Of a stretch of DNA of 36,942 nt, positions 15,696-24,351 are shown one piece after another. Under the pieces are notes generated by a model that was not told the origin of the DNA, ran no database searches, and saw only the letters and a list, made by a program, of their open reading frames with translations. Source of the DNA: Chloroflexota bacterium (GTDB lineage Bacteria > Chloroflexota > UBA11872 > VXNJ01); NCBI GenBank assembly GCA_030744875.1, contig JASLPR010000085.1, forward strand, positions 1-36,942. Reading direction: 5' to 3'. A program made the translations under genes and the position numbers. Numbering within the stretch: position 1 is the first letter of the stretch; the number at the start of each line of letters is the position of its first letter.

Positions 15696-16289
15696 TTGAG
15701 ATCGGGTGACGCGGCGCGAGAGACGCTGGAGACGACGGTGCAGGTCACGATTGGCCTAGATGGCAGCGGTGAGAGCGACATCAGTACCGGTGTGGCCTTT
15801 TTCGATCACATGCTGGCGCAGATCGCCCGGCACGGCATGTTCGATCTGAAAGTCGCGGCCGAGGGTGATCTGGAAATTGATTCGCACCACACCGTCGAGG
15901 ATGTGGGCATCGTGCTGGGCGAGGCGATCGACAACGCCCTGGGCGACCGGCGCGGAATTAGCCGGATGGCCGACGCCACTGTCCCGATGGATGAGGCGCT
16001 GGCCCAGGTGGCGGTGGACCTGAGCGGGCGCGGGCACTCGGCCTTCGAGGGCGAGTTCAAGAATTCAGAGATCGGGGACCTAGAATCGGAATTGATCCCG
16101 CACTTTGTGGATTCGCTGGCGCGGAACGCGGGGGCAAACGTCCACGTGCGAATACTGGCCGGGGACAACGACCACCACTGCTGCGAGGCGGCCTTCAAGG
16201 CGCTGGGCCGGGCGCTGGACGCGGCGACCGCGCTCGATCCGCGGCGCGCCGGGCAGGTGCCATCGACCAAGGGAACGATCACCGAGTAG
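15696..16289 (+). CDS. hisB: Imidazoleglycerol-phosphate dehydratase
   Basis: HisB dehydrates imidazole glycerol phosphate to imidazole acetol phosphate in histidine biosynthesis, with bound manganese. The 197 residues carry the expected metal motifs FFDHMLAQIARHG, DSHHTVEDVGI and DNDHHCCEAAFKALGRAL, plus HFVDSLARNAGANVH. The length is that of the monofunctional enzyme, with no HisB-N phosphatase domain. The start is TTG with AGGA ten bases upstream; the next in-frame GTG, at 15738, would cut into the conserved ETLETTVQV start. Confidence 0.95.
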   Translation: MRSGDAARETLETTVQVTIGLDGSGESDISTGVAFFDHMLAQIARHGMFDLKVAAEGDLEIDSHHTVEDVGIVLGEAIDNALGDRRGISRMADATVPMDEALAQVAVDLSGRGHSAFEGEFKNSEIGDLESELIPHFVDSLARNAGANVHVRILAGDNDHHCCEAAFKALGRALDAATALDPRRAGQVPSTKGTITE

Positions 16290-16308
16290 CCACCCGGCCG
16301 GCGAACGG

Positions 16309-16338
16309 TTGGACCGCTCCCGCGGGGCTACCTAGAAT
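16309..16338 (+). promoter_or_regulatory. Promoter of nadK: -35 and -10 boxes
   Basis: TTGGAC (16309-16314) and TAGAAT (16333-16338) are separated by 18 bases and end 50 bases before the nadK ATG. This is the best complete sigma-70-type promoter in the window. Confidence 0.55.
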
Positions 16339-16388
16339 GGGCGCTACCTTCGACGCGGTACGAGCGTCGGATCGCCAGGCGGGGAAAC

Positions 16389-17252
16389 ATGCGCGCAGGT
16401 CTGCTATTTCAACCACGAAACAAGGGCGCGGTTGCGATGGTGGGTCAGGCCTGCGAAAGGTTGTCTGCACTGGGCCACGATGTCTGGAGCCTGTCGTCGT
16501 GGGAGATTGACGCCAGCACGACCGACTTTGCGGGCACCGACCTGCTGGTTTCGCTGGGCGGGGACGGGACGCTGCTGCGGGCGGTGCGGGTGGGGGCGCC
16601 GCACGGGATCGCCTGCCTGGGAGTGAACTTCGGCAATCTCGGTTTCCTGACCGAGGTCGAAGCACCGGAATTCGAAAAGGACATCGGCAAATACATCTCT
16701 GACGATGGCTGGCTGGAGGAACGAATCCTGCTGGACTGGCGACACCTGCGGGACGGGGAAGAACTGGCGCGGGGTATCGCCGTGAATGACCTGGTGGTGG
16801 CCAGGGGCTCGATCAGCCGGGTGATCGATGTGGGGGTGGCGATTGATGGGGCGGATGTGGTGACGTACACGGCGGACGGGATCGTGGTGGCGACGCCGAC
16901 GGGATCGACCGGCTACGCGCTGGCGTTGAACGGGCCGATCATGCACCCGGAGGCGCGGACGCTGGCGATAGTGCCAATTTCGCCGTTTCTGACGGCGTCG
17001 AACGCGCTGCTGACGAACAGCGGGTCGCGAATTGAACTGGCGGTAACGACGCGCCACGAAGTGGGTCTGACGGTGGACGGGCAGACGCATCTGGACATGC
17101 AGGACGGCGACGTGGTGACCTGCACCACCTCTGGACTGCGGGCGCGCTTCCTGCGCTTCAGGCCGCGGAATTACTTCTTCCCGGTGCTGGCAAGCAAGAT
17201 GCGCTGGTCGATCCCGGCGGAGATCCTGCGGCCGAATCGCGGCGCGGAGTAG
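16389..17252 (+). CDS. nadK: NAD kinase
   Basis: NadK phosphorylates NAD to NADP. The 287 residues carry the catalytic SLGGDGTLLRA motif (GGDGT at 57-61), NFGNLGFLTE, the NAD-binding TPTGSTGYALALNGPIMHPE segment and LTVDGQ near the C-terminus. Length and motif order are typical. The ATG follows a purine-rich GGCGGGGAAA. Only three bases separate its stop from the recN GTG, so nadK and recN form an operon, a common bacterial arrangement. Confidence 0.95.
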   Translation: MRAGLLFQPRNKGAVAMVGQACERLSALGHDVWSLSSWEIDASTTDFAGTDLLVSLGGDGTLLRAVRVGAPHGIACLGVNFGNLGFLTEVEAPEFEKDIGKYISDDGWLEERILLDWRHLRDGEELARGIAVNDLVVARGSISRVIDVGVAIDGADVVTYTADGIVVATPTGSTGYALALNGPIMHPEARTLAIVPISPFLTASNALLTNSGSRIELAVTTRHEVGLTVDGQTHLDMQDGDVVTCTTSGLRARFLRFRPRNYFFPVLASKMRWSIPAEILRPNRGAE

Positions 17253-17255
17253 CCG

Positions 17256-18998
17256 GTGCTGGCCAGCGTCCGGATCAAGGACTTCGCCCTGATCGCCGAC
17301 CTGACGATGGAGTTCGGCGAGAATCTGAACGCGCTGACCGGGGAGACCGGCGCCGGGAAGTCGATCATCGTCGAGGCGATCGGCCTGCTGGTCGGCGAAC
17401 GGGCGGCGACGGCGAGCATCCGCGGCGGCGCGGGCTCGGCCTACGTGGAGGGGATTTTCGAGTTCGCGGACGCGGGCGGGCTCGGGGAGGCGCTGGCCGA
17501 CCTGGGGATCGAGAGCGAGGAGGGGGCGCTGATCGTGTCGCGAGAGATCACGCCGTCACGCTCGATCGCGCGGCTCAACGGGCAGGCGGTGCCGCTGCGG
17601 GCCCTGCAGCAGGTGACGGCGGCGCTGGTGGATATCCAGGGTCAGAGCGAGCAATTGTCGCTGTTCCAGCCGGCGCGGCAGCTCTATTTCCTTGACGCCT
17701 TTGCCGGGCTGCTGGAACCGGCGGCGGAACTGCGGCAGGCGGTGCGGGAATATCGCGAACTGGAGCGCGAGATCGCGACGCTGCGCGTCGAGGCCCGGGA
17801 TCGGGCCCGCGAGATGGACCTCTTGCAGTACCAGGTGGCGGAGATCACCGCGGCCGGGCTGGAAGCGGGCGAAGAGGCTGCCCTGCGGGCGGAACGCCGC
17901 ATCCTGATGAACAGCCGCCGATTGGTGGAACTGTCCTCGACGGCGGCGCGGGTGCTGGCCGCCGAGGACAGCGCCGGGGCCGCGGACCTGGCCGGGGAGG
18001 CCTTTGAGCATCTGCAGGAGATGGCCGAATTGGATGCCCAAATGGCGCCGGAGGTTGGGCGGCTGGGGGCCGCGACCGAGGTGCTGGCCGGGTTGGCGGC
18101 CGACCTGGGCTCGTACGCGGATTCGGTGGAGGACAACCCGAGCCGGTTGGAGGAAATCGAGCTCCGGCTCGATCTGCTGGAGGCCCTGCGGCGTAAGTAC
18201 GGCGACGCGATCGAGGACGTGATCGCGTTCGGGGAGGAGGCGTCCGGACGGCTGGGCGGCCTGGAGAACGCCGACGAGCGGGCCGGCGAACTGGCCGACG
18301 AACTGGAACGGGCCGGCGAACGGATGGCGGAACAGGCCGGGGGGCTCTCGGCCGAGCGACGCCGGGCCGGCGGCGAACTGACCGGGGTGGTGGTGAACAA
18401 CATGCGGGAGCTGGGCATGGACGCGGCACGGTTCGCGATCGATTTCGAGACCGTCGCCGTCACGGACGGCGTTGCCGTGGATGGCTTTGACGAGCGGCTG
18501 CAAATCGAGGAATCGGGCATCGATCGGGTGACCTTCGGAATCTCGACCAATCCCGGCGAGGAGATGATGCCCCTGTCGCGGGTGGCGTCGGGCGGGGAGG
18601 TGTCGCGGATCATGCTGGCGCTGAAGGCGGCGCTGAGCGAGGTGGACGCGACGCCGACGCTGGTGTTCGACGAAATTGACCAGGGGATCGGCGCGCGCAG
18701 CGCGGATGTGATCGGCGAGAAGCTGGGCTACCTGGCGCGCCGCCACCAGGTGCTGTGTATCACCCATCTGCCGCAGGTGGCCGCCTACGCGGACGCGCAT
18801 TTTCTGATCGAGAAGGCGGCCCGCGACGAGCGGGTGGTGACCAGCGTGGCACGGCTCGACGCCGACCGGCGCCGGGCAGAGCTGGCGGCGATGGCCGGCA
18901 AGGGCGAGGGCGCGGCGCAGACCGCGACGGAACTGCTGGACCGGGCGGAGGCCTGGCGGCAGGCAGCCGGCCCGGCCGCCAGGAAGGCTACGCGCTAG
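17256..18998 (+). CDS. recN: DNA repair protein RecN
   Basis: RecN is an SMC-like ATPase that acts in double-strand break repair, holding DNA ends and sister chromosomes. The 580 residues have Walker A GETGAGKSI (about 28-36), DIQGQSEQLSLF, a long coiled-coil middle (about 155-390), the ABC signature VASGGEVSRIMLALK, Walker B TLVFDEIDQGIG and ITHLPQVAAYAD. It starts at GTG with the canonical LASVRIKDFALI. Slightly longer than the usual 550-570. It is translated with nadK. Confidence 0.95.
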   Translation: MLASVRIKDFALIADLTMEFGENLNALTGETGAGKSIIVEAIGLLVGERAATASIRGGAGSAYVEGIFEFADAGGLGEALADLGIESEEGALIVSREITPSRSIARLNGQAVPLRALQQVTAALVDIQGQSEQLSLFQPARQLYFLDAFAGLLEPAAELRQAVREYRELEREIATLRVEARDRAREMDLLQYQVAEITAAGLEAGEEAALRAERRILMNSRRLVELSSTAARVLAAEDSAGAADLAGEAFEHLQEMAELDAQMAPEVGRLGAATEVLAGLAADLGSYADSVEDNPSRLEEIELRLDLLEALRRKYGDAIEDVIAFGEEASGRLGGLENADERAGELADELERAGERMAEQAGGLSAERRRAGGELTGVVVNNMRELGMDAARFAIDFETVAVTDGVAVDGFDERLQIEESGIDRVTFGISTNPGEEMMPLSRVASGGEVSRIMLALKAALSEVDATPTLVFDEIDQGIGARSADVIGEKLGYLARRHQVLCITHLPQVAAYADAHFLIEKAARDERVVTSVARLDADRRRAELAAMAGKGEGAAQTATELLDRAEAWRQAAGPAARKATR

Positions 18999-19035
18999 CC
19001 GGCGACGGTCCCTGCGAGTGCTAATCTTGAATTGA

Positions 19036-20598
19036 TTGCCAAACCGGGAGCGCGCCGGGTCCTTCATCGCAGGCGGCGAGGGGCCAGCGGCGGTCCCGTT
19101 TCAAACGTCTGGCCCTGTCTTGCAAACCTCCGCCGCGACCGGTCAATCCCCACGAGTCGACTCCGAGGCCGAGCTGTTTGCGCTGGTCCGCGCCGTGGCG
19201 CGACGGATCCGGCTGAAGGACACGCTGCGGCTGGCGCCGCGAGCGCTGGCGCTGGCGCTGGCGGGAACTCTGCTGGGGCTGCTGGCGGAGCCGCGCACGG
19301 GCGTGGCCGGGCTGGCCTTCTTTGTCGCCCTGGGACTGGCGGGCGGGGCGGCGCTGCTGGTCCGCCAGCTACGACGAAGACCGGGGACGATGGCGGCGGC
19401 GATTCAGGTGGATCGCGGTCTGGGCCTGAACGAGCGGGTGTCGACAGCGGTGCATCTGGTGCGTGCGGGGGTGGGCGGGCCGCTGGTTGAACGGCAACTG
19501 GGTGATGCCCGCCGGCACGGCGCGGCGGCCGATGCCGGGGCGGCCTACCGGTTGGCGATCCCGCGGACCGACCTGGCGCTGGCGGCCGGGCTGGGACTGC
19601 TGCTGGCCGGGCTGCTGGCGACTCCCACGGGAGCCGACTTGCGGGCCGCGATCGGGCGACCGGCGGCGCCGGCATTCGCCAATGGCGTGGGGGCTCGGCC
19701 GGAATCCGAAGGCCAGTCGGAAACGGTGTTGGCGGAATCGGCGTCGCCGGCAGCGGCAAACGATCTGGCGGAACTGCAACGAGCGATGGAGCAACTTTGG
19801 CTGAGTTCGAACCCGGAGGCGCTGGCGCAGCGCGACGCGCTGGCGGAGCTGGGACGGGACTTACGCACCTCGAGCGTAAGCCGCGACTTCGGGCGCGAGT
19901 TGGAGAACGGTGACCTGGCGGCGGCGGGCGCGGCGCTGCACGAACTGGCGGCGGAACTGCCGGATATGAACGCCGGCGAGCGGGCGGAATTGCAGCGCGA
20001 CCTGGAACTGGCGGCGCGGACGCTGGCCGACGACCCGATCCTGGGCCCGCAGTTCCAGCAGGCGGCGGAGGCGCTGGGTAGTTCGCGGGAATCGATTGCC
20101 ACGGCAAATCTGGACGACGCGGCGAACAACGTGGGGCAACTGGCGCCGGTGCTGGCCGCCGAGGACGACCTGCAGCAACGCATCGCTGGTTTGGAGCAGG
20201 AGATCGGCGAACTGGGCGGGACCGCGGCCCCGGATTCGGGATTGGACGGAGCCGCGAGCCTGACTTCGGAGATCAACCCCGGGGCCGGCCAGAGCGACGG
20301 CACCGCGCCGGGGCTGGAGTCGAATGCCCGGGGCCGCGAGTCGGACGACCTCGAAGCGCTGGGCGCGGGCGAACGGCTGGACGCGGCCGGGAACCTGGAG
20401 ATCGTGGAGATCGAAGCGGATGAGGACGGGGTGGTGGGGAACTTCGCGCCGCCGACCTTCCAGACCAGCGGCGACCCGGAGCCGAGCCTGGAGCCTTCGG
20501 CCGGCGACTACGGCTACGCCGTCTCGCAACCGGACGTGGCGACGGAGGTTCCGATTGACGCCGGCGGGATCGTGGCCGACTACTTTTCTCCGGAGTAA
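19036..20598 (+). CDS. DUF4175-like membrane protein at the head of the MoxR/VWA operon
   Basis: This 520-residue protein has an N-terminal tail, two adjacent transmembrane helices (about 66-107), the segment AAIQVDRGLGLNERVSTAVHL (shown here in part: VDRGLGLNERVSTA), a third helix (about 177-195), a long Ala/Glu-rich helical domain (about 235-400) and an acidic disordered tail ending in SPE. This layout resembles DUF4175-type proteins that accompany MoxR, DUF58 and VWA genes. It ends nine bases before the MoxR gene. The TTG at 19036 is the most upstream start; later starts before residue 45 are equally possible. The family call rests on context and layout. Confidence 0.6.
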   Translation: MPNRERAGSFIAGGEGPAAVPFQTSGPVLQTSAATGQSPRVDSEAELFALVRAVARRIRLKDTLRLAPRALALALAGTLLGLLAEPRTGVAGLAFFVALGLAGGAALLVRQLRRRPGTMAAAIQVDRGLGLNERVSTAVHLVRAGVGGPLVERQLGDARRHGAAADAGAAYRLAIPRTDLALAAGLGLLLAGLLATPTGADLRAAIGRPAAPAFANGVGARPESEGQSETVLAESASPAAANDLAELQRAMEQLWLSSNPEALAQRDALAELGRDLRTSSVSRDFGRELENGDLAAAGAALHELAAELPDMNAGERAELQRDLELAARTLADDPILGPQFQQAAEALGSSRESIATANLDDAANNVGQLAPVLAAEDDLQQRIAGLEQEIGELGGTAAPDSGLDGAASLTSEINPGAGQSDGTAPGLESNARGRESDDLEALGAGERLDAAGNLEIVEIEADEDGVVGNFAPPTFQTSGDPEPSLEPSAGDYGYAVSQPDVATEVPIDAGGIVADYFSPE

Positions 20599-20607
20599 TA
20601 GCCGCAA

Positions 20608-21600
20608 ATGAGCGACGCGAACACCGATACGCAACGGTTCCAGGAGGTGGCCCGATCACTGCGCGACGAGATTGGGCGGGTGATCGTGGGGCACGACCGG
20701 GCGGTCCACCATGTGCTGATTTCGCTGCTGGCCGGGGGTCATTGCCTGATCGAGGGCGTGCCGGGTCTGGGCAAGACGATGCTGGTGAAGGCGATCGCGG
20801 CGGCGCTGGACCTGAAGTACAGCCGGGTCCAGTTCACCCCCGACCTGATGCCGGCCGATATCACGGGTACGACGATCATCCGCGAGTCCGGCGGAGGGCG
20901 GCACGATTTTGAGTTCGAGCCGGGGCCGTTGTTCGCCAACATTGTGCTGGCGGACGAGATCAACCGGGCGACGCCGAAGACTCAGGCGGCGCTGCTGGAG
21001 GCGATGGCCGAACGGACCGTGACCGTGGCCGGGGAAAGCCACGCGCTGCAGGCGCCGTTCTGCGTGCTGGCGACGCAGAATCCGATAGAGATGGCCGGGA
21101 CCTATCCCCTGCCGGAGGCGCAGCTGGATCGATTCCTTTTCAAGGTGTTGATCGGCTATCCGTCGGGCGACGAACTGGAGGAAATCCTGGGCCGGACGAC
21201 GGCCGGCGAGGAGCAGGCGCCCCGACAGGTGGCCGAGGGCAGCGACGTGGAGGGGATGATCCGCCTGGCGCGCGAGGTGCCGATTGCCCCGCACGTGACG
21301 CGCTATGCGGTGGCGCTGACGAAGGCAACCCACCCGGACAACCCGGAGGCGCCGACGATTACCACCAGCTACGTGCGCTACGGAGCTTCACCGAGGGGCG
21401 CGCAGGCCCTGGTGCTGGCGGCGAAGGTGGCGGCGCTGCTGACGGGCCGGTTCAACGTGTCGTACGAGGACATCCGCGAGGTGCTGCCGCCGGCGCTGCG
21501 CCACCGGCTGGTTTTGAATTTCGAGGCGGAGGCCGAGGCCATCGACGCCGACGCGGTGCTCGAAGAGATCGCGATGGGCGTTCGACCGGAGGGCGCCTAG
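20608..21600 (+). CDS. MoxR family AAA+ ATPase
   Basis: MoxR ATPases act as chaperones, often with VWA proteins, in metal insertion or assembly of protein complexes. The 330 residues show Walker A GVPGLGKTMLV, FTPDLMPADITGT, the typical EPGPLFANIVLADEINRATP block with Walker B, sensor region LATQNPIEMAGTYPLPEAQ, and the C-terminal lid with SPRGAQALVLAAK. Its ATG is nine bases after the preceding gene and it is followed 37 bases later by the DUF58 gene. The client is unknown. Confidence 0.93.
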   Translation: MSDANTDTQRFQEVARSLRDEIGRVIVGHDRAVHHVLISLLAGGHCLIEGVPGLGKTMLVKAIAAALDLKYSRVQFTPDLMPADITGTTIIRESGGGRHDFEFEPGPLFANIVLADEINRATPKTQAALLEAMAERTVTVAGESHALQAPFCVLATQNPIEMAGTYPLPEAQLDRFLFKVLIGYPSGDELEEILGRTTAGEEQAPRQVAEGSDVEGMIRLAREVPIAPHVTRYAVALTKATHPDNPEAPTITTSYVRYGASPRGAQALVLAAKVAALLTGRFNVSYEDIREVLPPALRHRLVLNFEAEAEAIDADAVLEEIAMGVRPEGA

Positions 21601-21637
21601 CCCGGGCCGCCCGACCGGGGCAGGCGCGGGAGCGTAT

Positions 21638-22519
21638 ATGACCGACGGGGTCGGGCTGCGAACTTCGTTCCGGGCGAGGCTGCGCAATCTGCACATCGCC
21701 AGCCACGCGAGCTACGCCAGTCTCCACACCGGCGCAAGGCGTAGCCGCCAGACCGGCTCCTCGATTGAATTTTCGGACTTTCGCCGCTACTCGCCGGGGG
21801 ACGACGTGCGGCAGATCGACTGGAATGTCTACGCGCGCTCGGACCGGCTGTTCATCAAGCTGCGCGAGGCCGAGGACGCGCTGCGTGTCCACATCCTAGT
21901 CGATTGCAGCGGGTCGATGGATCGGGGTGCGGAGAACAAGCTCGGCTATGCCAGAACGCTGGCCGGGGCACTGGCCTATGTGGCGCTGAATGACGGCGAC
22001 GCGATCACCCTGACGGGCTTCGCCGAGCGGCTAGGGAACGGCATGACCGGGGTCGGTGCGGGCCAGGTGGATCGCGCGCTGGACCTGCTGGCCGGGCTGG
22101 GCGGTGGCGGGGCGACCGAATTTGGGGTGGCGCTGCGAGAATTCGCCGCGCGACGAGCGCCGCCGGGAGTGCTTTTTCTGATCTCCGACCTGATGGCCGA
22201 CGACGCCTTGTCGGGGCTAGGCGCGCTGGCCGAGATGGGTCACGAGATCGTACTGCTGCACGTGCTGGACCGCGAGGAGGACATCGCGCCGGATGTGGGC
22301 AAGGACGTGGAACTGGTCGATTGCGAGACCAGCGATCGGCTCGTAATCCCGGGCGATGCCGACGCGGCGCTCATCTACGAGCGGAACTTCCACGCCTGGC
22401 TGGAGGAGATTCGCGGCGCCTGCGCGAGATCGCGGATTCGCTACGTGGCGCTGGAGACGGATTGGCCGGTGGAAGAGGTGGTGGTGCAGCGGCTGCGGAT
22501 GTTGAAGGTGGTGGAGTGA
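21638..22519 (+). CDS. DUF58 domain protein with VWA-like fold
   Basis: The 293-residue protein has the DUF58 signature GSSIEFSDFRRYSPGDD followed by RQIDWNVYARSDRLFIK, then a VWA-like core with an intact MIDAS motif DCSGSM (about 88-93) and GGGATEFG. DUF58 proteins are regular partners of MoxR ATPases. GGGAG lies just upstream of the ATG. Its stop overlaps the next start (GTGA, four bases), linking it to the BatA-like gene. No transmembrane helix, so probably cytosolic at the membrane face. Confidence 0.9.
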   Translation: MTDGVGLRTSFRARLRNLHIASHASYASLHTGARRSRQTGSSIEFSDFRRYSPGDDVRQIDWNVYARSDRLFIKLREAEDALRVHILVDCSGSMDRGAENKLGYARTLAGALAYVALNDGDAITLTGFAERLGNGMTGVGAGQVDRALDLLAGLGGGGATEFGVALREFAARRAPPGVLFLISDLMADDALSGLGALAEMGHEIVLLHVLDREEDIAPDVGKDVELVDCETSDRLVIPGDADAALIYERNFHAWLEEIRGACARSRIRYVALETDWPVEEVVVQRLRMLKVVE

Positions 22520-24351
22520 CCTGGCTGGCGCCGGAGGCGTTTGGCTGGGCAGCGCTGGCGGCGCTGTTACTCCTGTTCTACCTGTTGCGCCCGCGACGCC
22601 GGCGAATCGCGGTCTCCAGCCTGTTCCTGTGGCGGAGAGACACGCGGGTCGCAACCGGGAGCACGTTCTGGCAGATCGTGCGGCGGTGGCTGCTGCTGGC
22701 TCTGCAACTACTGGCGCTGGCGACGCTGGTGGCGACGCTGGCGCGGCCGGCCTGGCCGGCCCGGGAACGCGCCCGGGCGGACCTGGTGCTGGTGATCGAC
22801 GCCTCCGCCCGGATGGCGCTGGCGGTGGACGGGACGACGGCCATGGATCGGATTGTTGACCGGGCGCGGGAGTTCGTGGACGCCAACGGCGGGGACGCAG
22901 CGATTACCGTGATTCGGGCGGCGGATTCTCCCGGGTTGGCGGTGCTGCGGGAGACCGATCGCGGAACGGTGGACGAGCGCCTGCGGGCGCTGCGGGCGGG
23001 CGGGGAGGAGGCCGACCCGGCGGCGGCGCTGGCGCTGGCGCAGACGGTGCTCGCCGCCGGAGCCGGCGGTAGCATCGCGGTCTTCTCGGACACGGCGTTT
23101 CCGGCGGTTGACGCTCGGCTGATGGACCGGGCGGGCCTGGTCGCGGTGGGTGACCCGCCGCCGAACGTCGGACTGGAAACCGTGAGCCGGCGCCGCGATC
23201 GGAGCGGAGCGGAACAGGTGCTGGCGACGGTGGGGAGCACGCTCGACGGGGCGATGGCGGTGGGCCTGGTGCTGCTGGACGGCGAGGAAGAGATTGTCAC
23301 GCGTACGGTCCAGGTCCCGGCCCGTGGAAGAACGGTGCAGGTGGTGGATGTCCCGGTGGGCCGCGATGTCGACCGGGTGGTCCTGCGCGGAACCGGTCTG
23401 GCGCCGGACGGCGACGACCGGGTGTTCCTGAGTGCGGCGGCCGACCGGCCGCTGGCGATCCAGATCGTGGCGGTCGATCCGCGGGTGTACGAGCGCGCCC
23501 TGCCGGCCGCGGCGGGCTTCAGCACGACCGCCGTCGATCCGGCCGCCTACGTCGACGAGAATGGCGCGGACCTGGTGCTTTTTGTGGGGTTCGTGCCCGA
23601 GACGCTGCCGGCGGCCAGCGCAATTTTCATCGCGCCGCCGAACGACAACCCGCACTTCCCGTCTGACCCGACCGGGGCCGGCGTGGGGGCGCCGGTGGCG
23701 GCGCGGACCGAACTGACCGCAGCGGTCGACCTGGGCTACTTGCAGACCCGCCGGATAGCGGCGCTGCCGGTTCCCGACTGGGCGGTGGCCGATCTGTTTG
23801 TCGGTGACCGGGCGGGGATGTTCCACGGAGTCCGGGAGGGCCGGTCGACCGTGGTGCTCGGGTTTGACCCGGAGTTGCTGGGCCTGGATCAGCGGGCGGC
23901 CTTCCCGATCCTGATTCAGAACGCGGTGGCCTGGGCCAATCCGACCGTAGCGGTGCGGGCGGGGGGCGCGCTGCGTCCGGGTCAGACGGTCGAAATTCGG
24001 CCGCACCCGGCCGCAACGCGGGTAGCGATCGAAGGCTCGGACGGGGAGACCTTCGCCGAATTGGCCGTGCCGTTCCCGGGGACGCTGCCGCCGCTGGTGG
24101 CGGCGGGCCAGTACCGCGTGCGGCAATACGCGGGCGAGCGACTGGTGGCCGAGGAAGTGTTCGGGGCCAGCCCGGCGTTCGAACTAACCGCCATTGGCGC
24201 ACCGCGCACCGCTCCCCCGGCGCTGCCGGCGGTGACGGCGGAACTGGACGCGGGCAACTTTGCGGCCTGGCCATGGTTCGCGGCCCTGGCACTGGCGCTG
24301 ATGGCGGCCGAATGGGCCTGGTTTCACCGCTCCCGGGCGGCGAGCCGATGA
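22516..24351 (+). CDS. BatA-like VWA membrane protein
   Basis: From the GTG at 22516, overlapping the DUF58 stop, the protein has 611 residues. The N-terminal 75 residues are the BatA/aerotolerance N-terminal domain: helix one (about 9-28, AALAALLLLFYLL), RRRRIAVSSLFLW, then helix two (about 58-77). A VWA-like domain follows (DLVLVIDASARM) in which the MIDAS Asp-x-Ser-x-Ser is degenerate (the last Ser is Arg). A long periplasmic-type beta region comes next, and a C-terminal helix (about 583-600). It overlaps the following gene by four bases (ATGA). The role is presumably in an envelope complex with MoxR; the biochemical function is unknown. Confidence 0.85.
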   Translation: MTWLAPEAFGWAALAALLLLFYLLRPRRRRIAVSSLFLWRRDTRVATGSTFWQIVRRWLLLALQLLALATLVATLARPAWPARERARADLVLVIDASARMALAVDGTTAMDRIVDRAREFVDANGGDAAITVIRAADSPGLAVLRETDRGTVDERLRALRAGGEEADPAAALALAQTVLAAGAGGSIAVFSDTAFPAVDARLMDRAGLVAVGDPPPNVGLETVSRRRDRSGAEQVLATVGSTLDGAMAVGLVLLDGEEEIVTRTVQVPARGRTVQVVDVPVGRDVDRVVLRGTGLAPDGDDRVFLSAAADRPLAIQIVAVDPRVYERALPAAAGFSTTAVDPAAYVDENGADLVLFVGFVPETLPAASAIFIAPPNDNPHFPSDPTGAGVGAPVAARTELTAAVDLGYLQTRRIAALPVPDWAVADLFVGDRAGMFHGVREGRSTVVLGFDPELLGLDQRAAFPILIQNAVAWANPTVAVRAGGALRPGQTVEIRPHPAATRVAIEGSDGETFAELAVPFPGTLPPLVAAGQYRVRQYAGERLVAEEVFGASPAFELTAIGAPRTAPPALPAVTAELDAGNFAAWPWFAALALALMAAEWAWFHRSRAASR

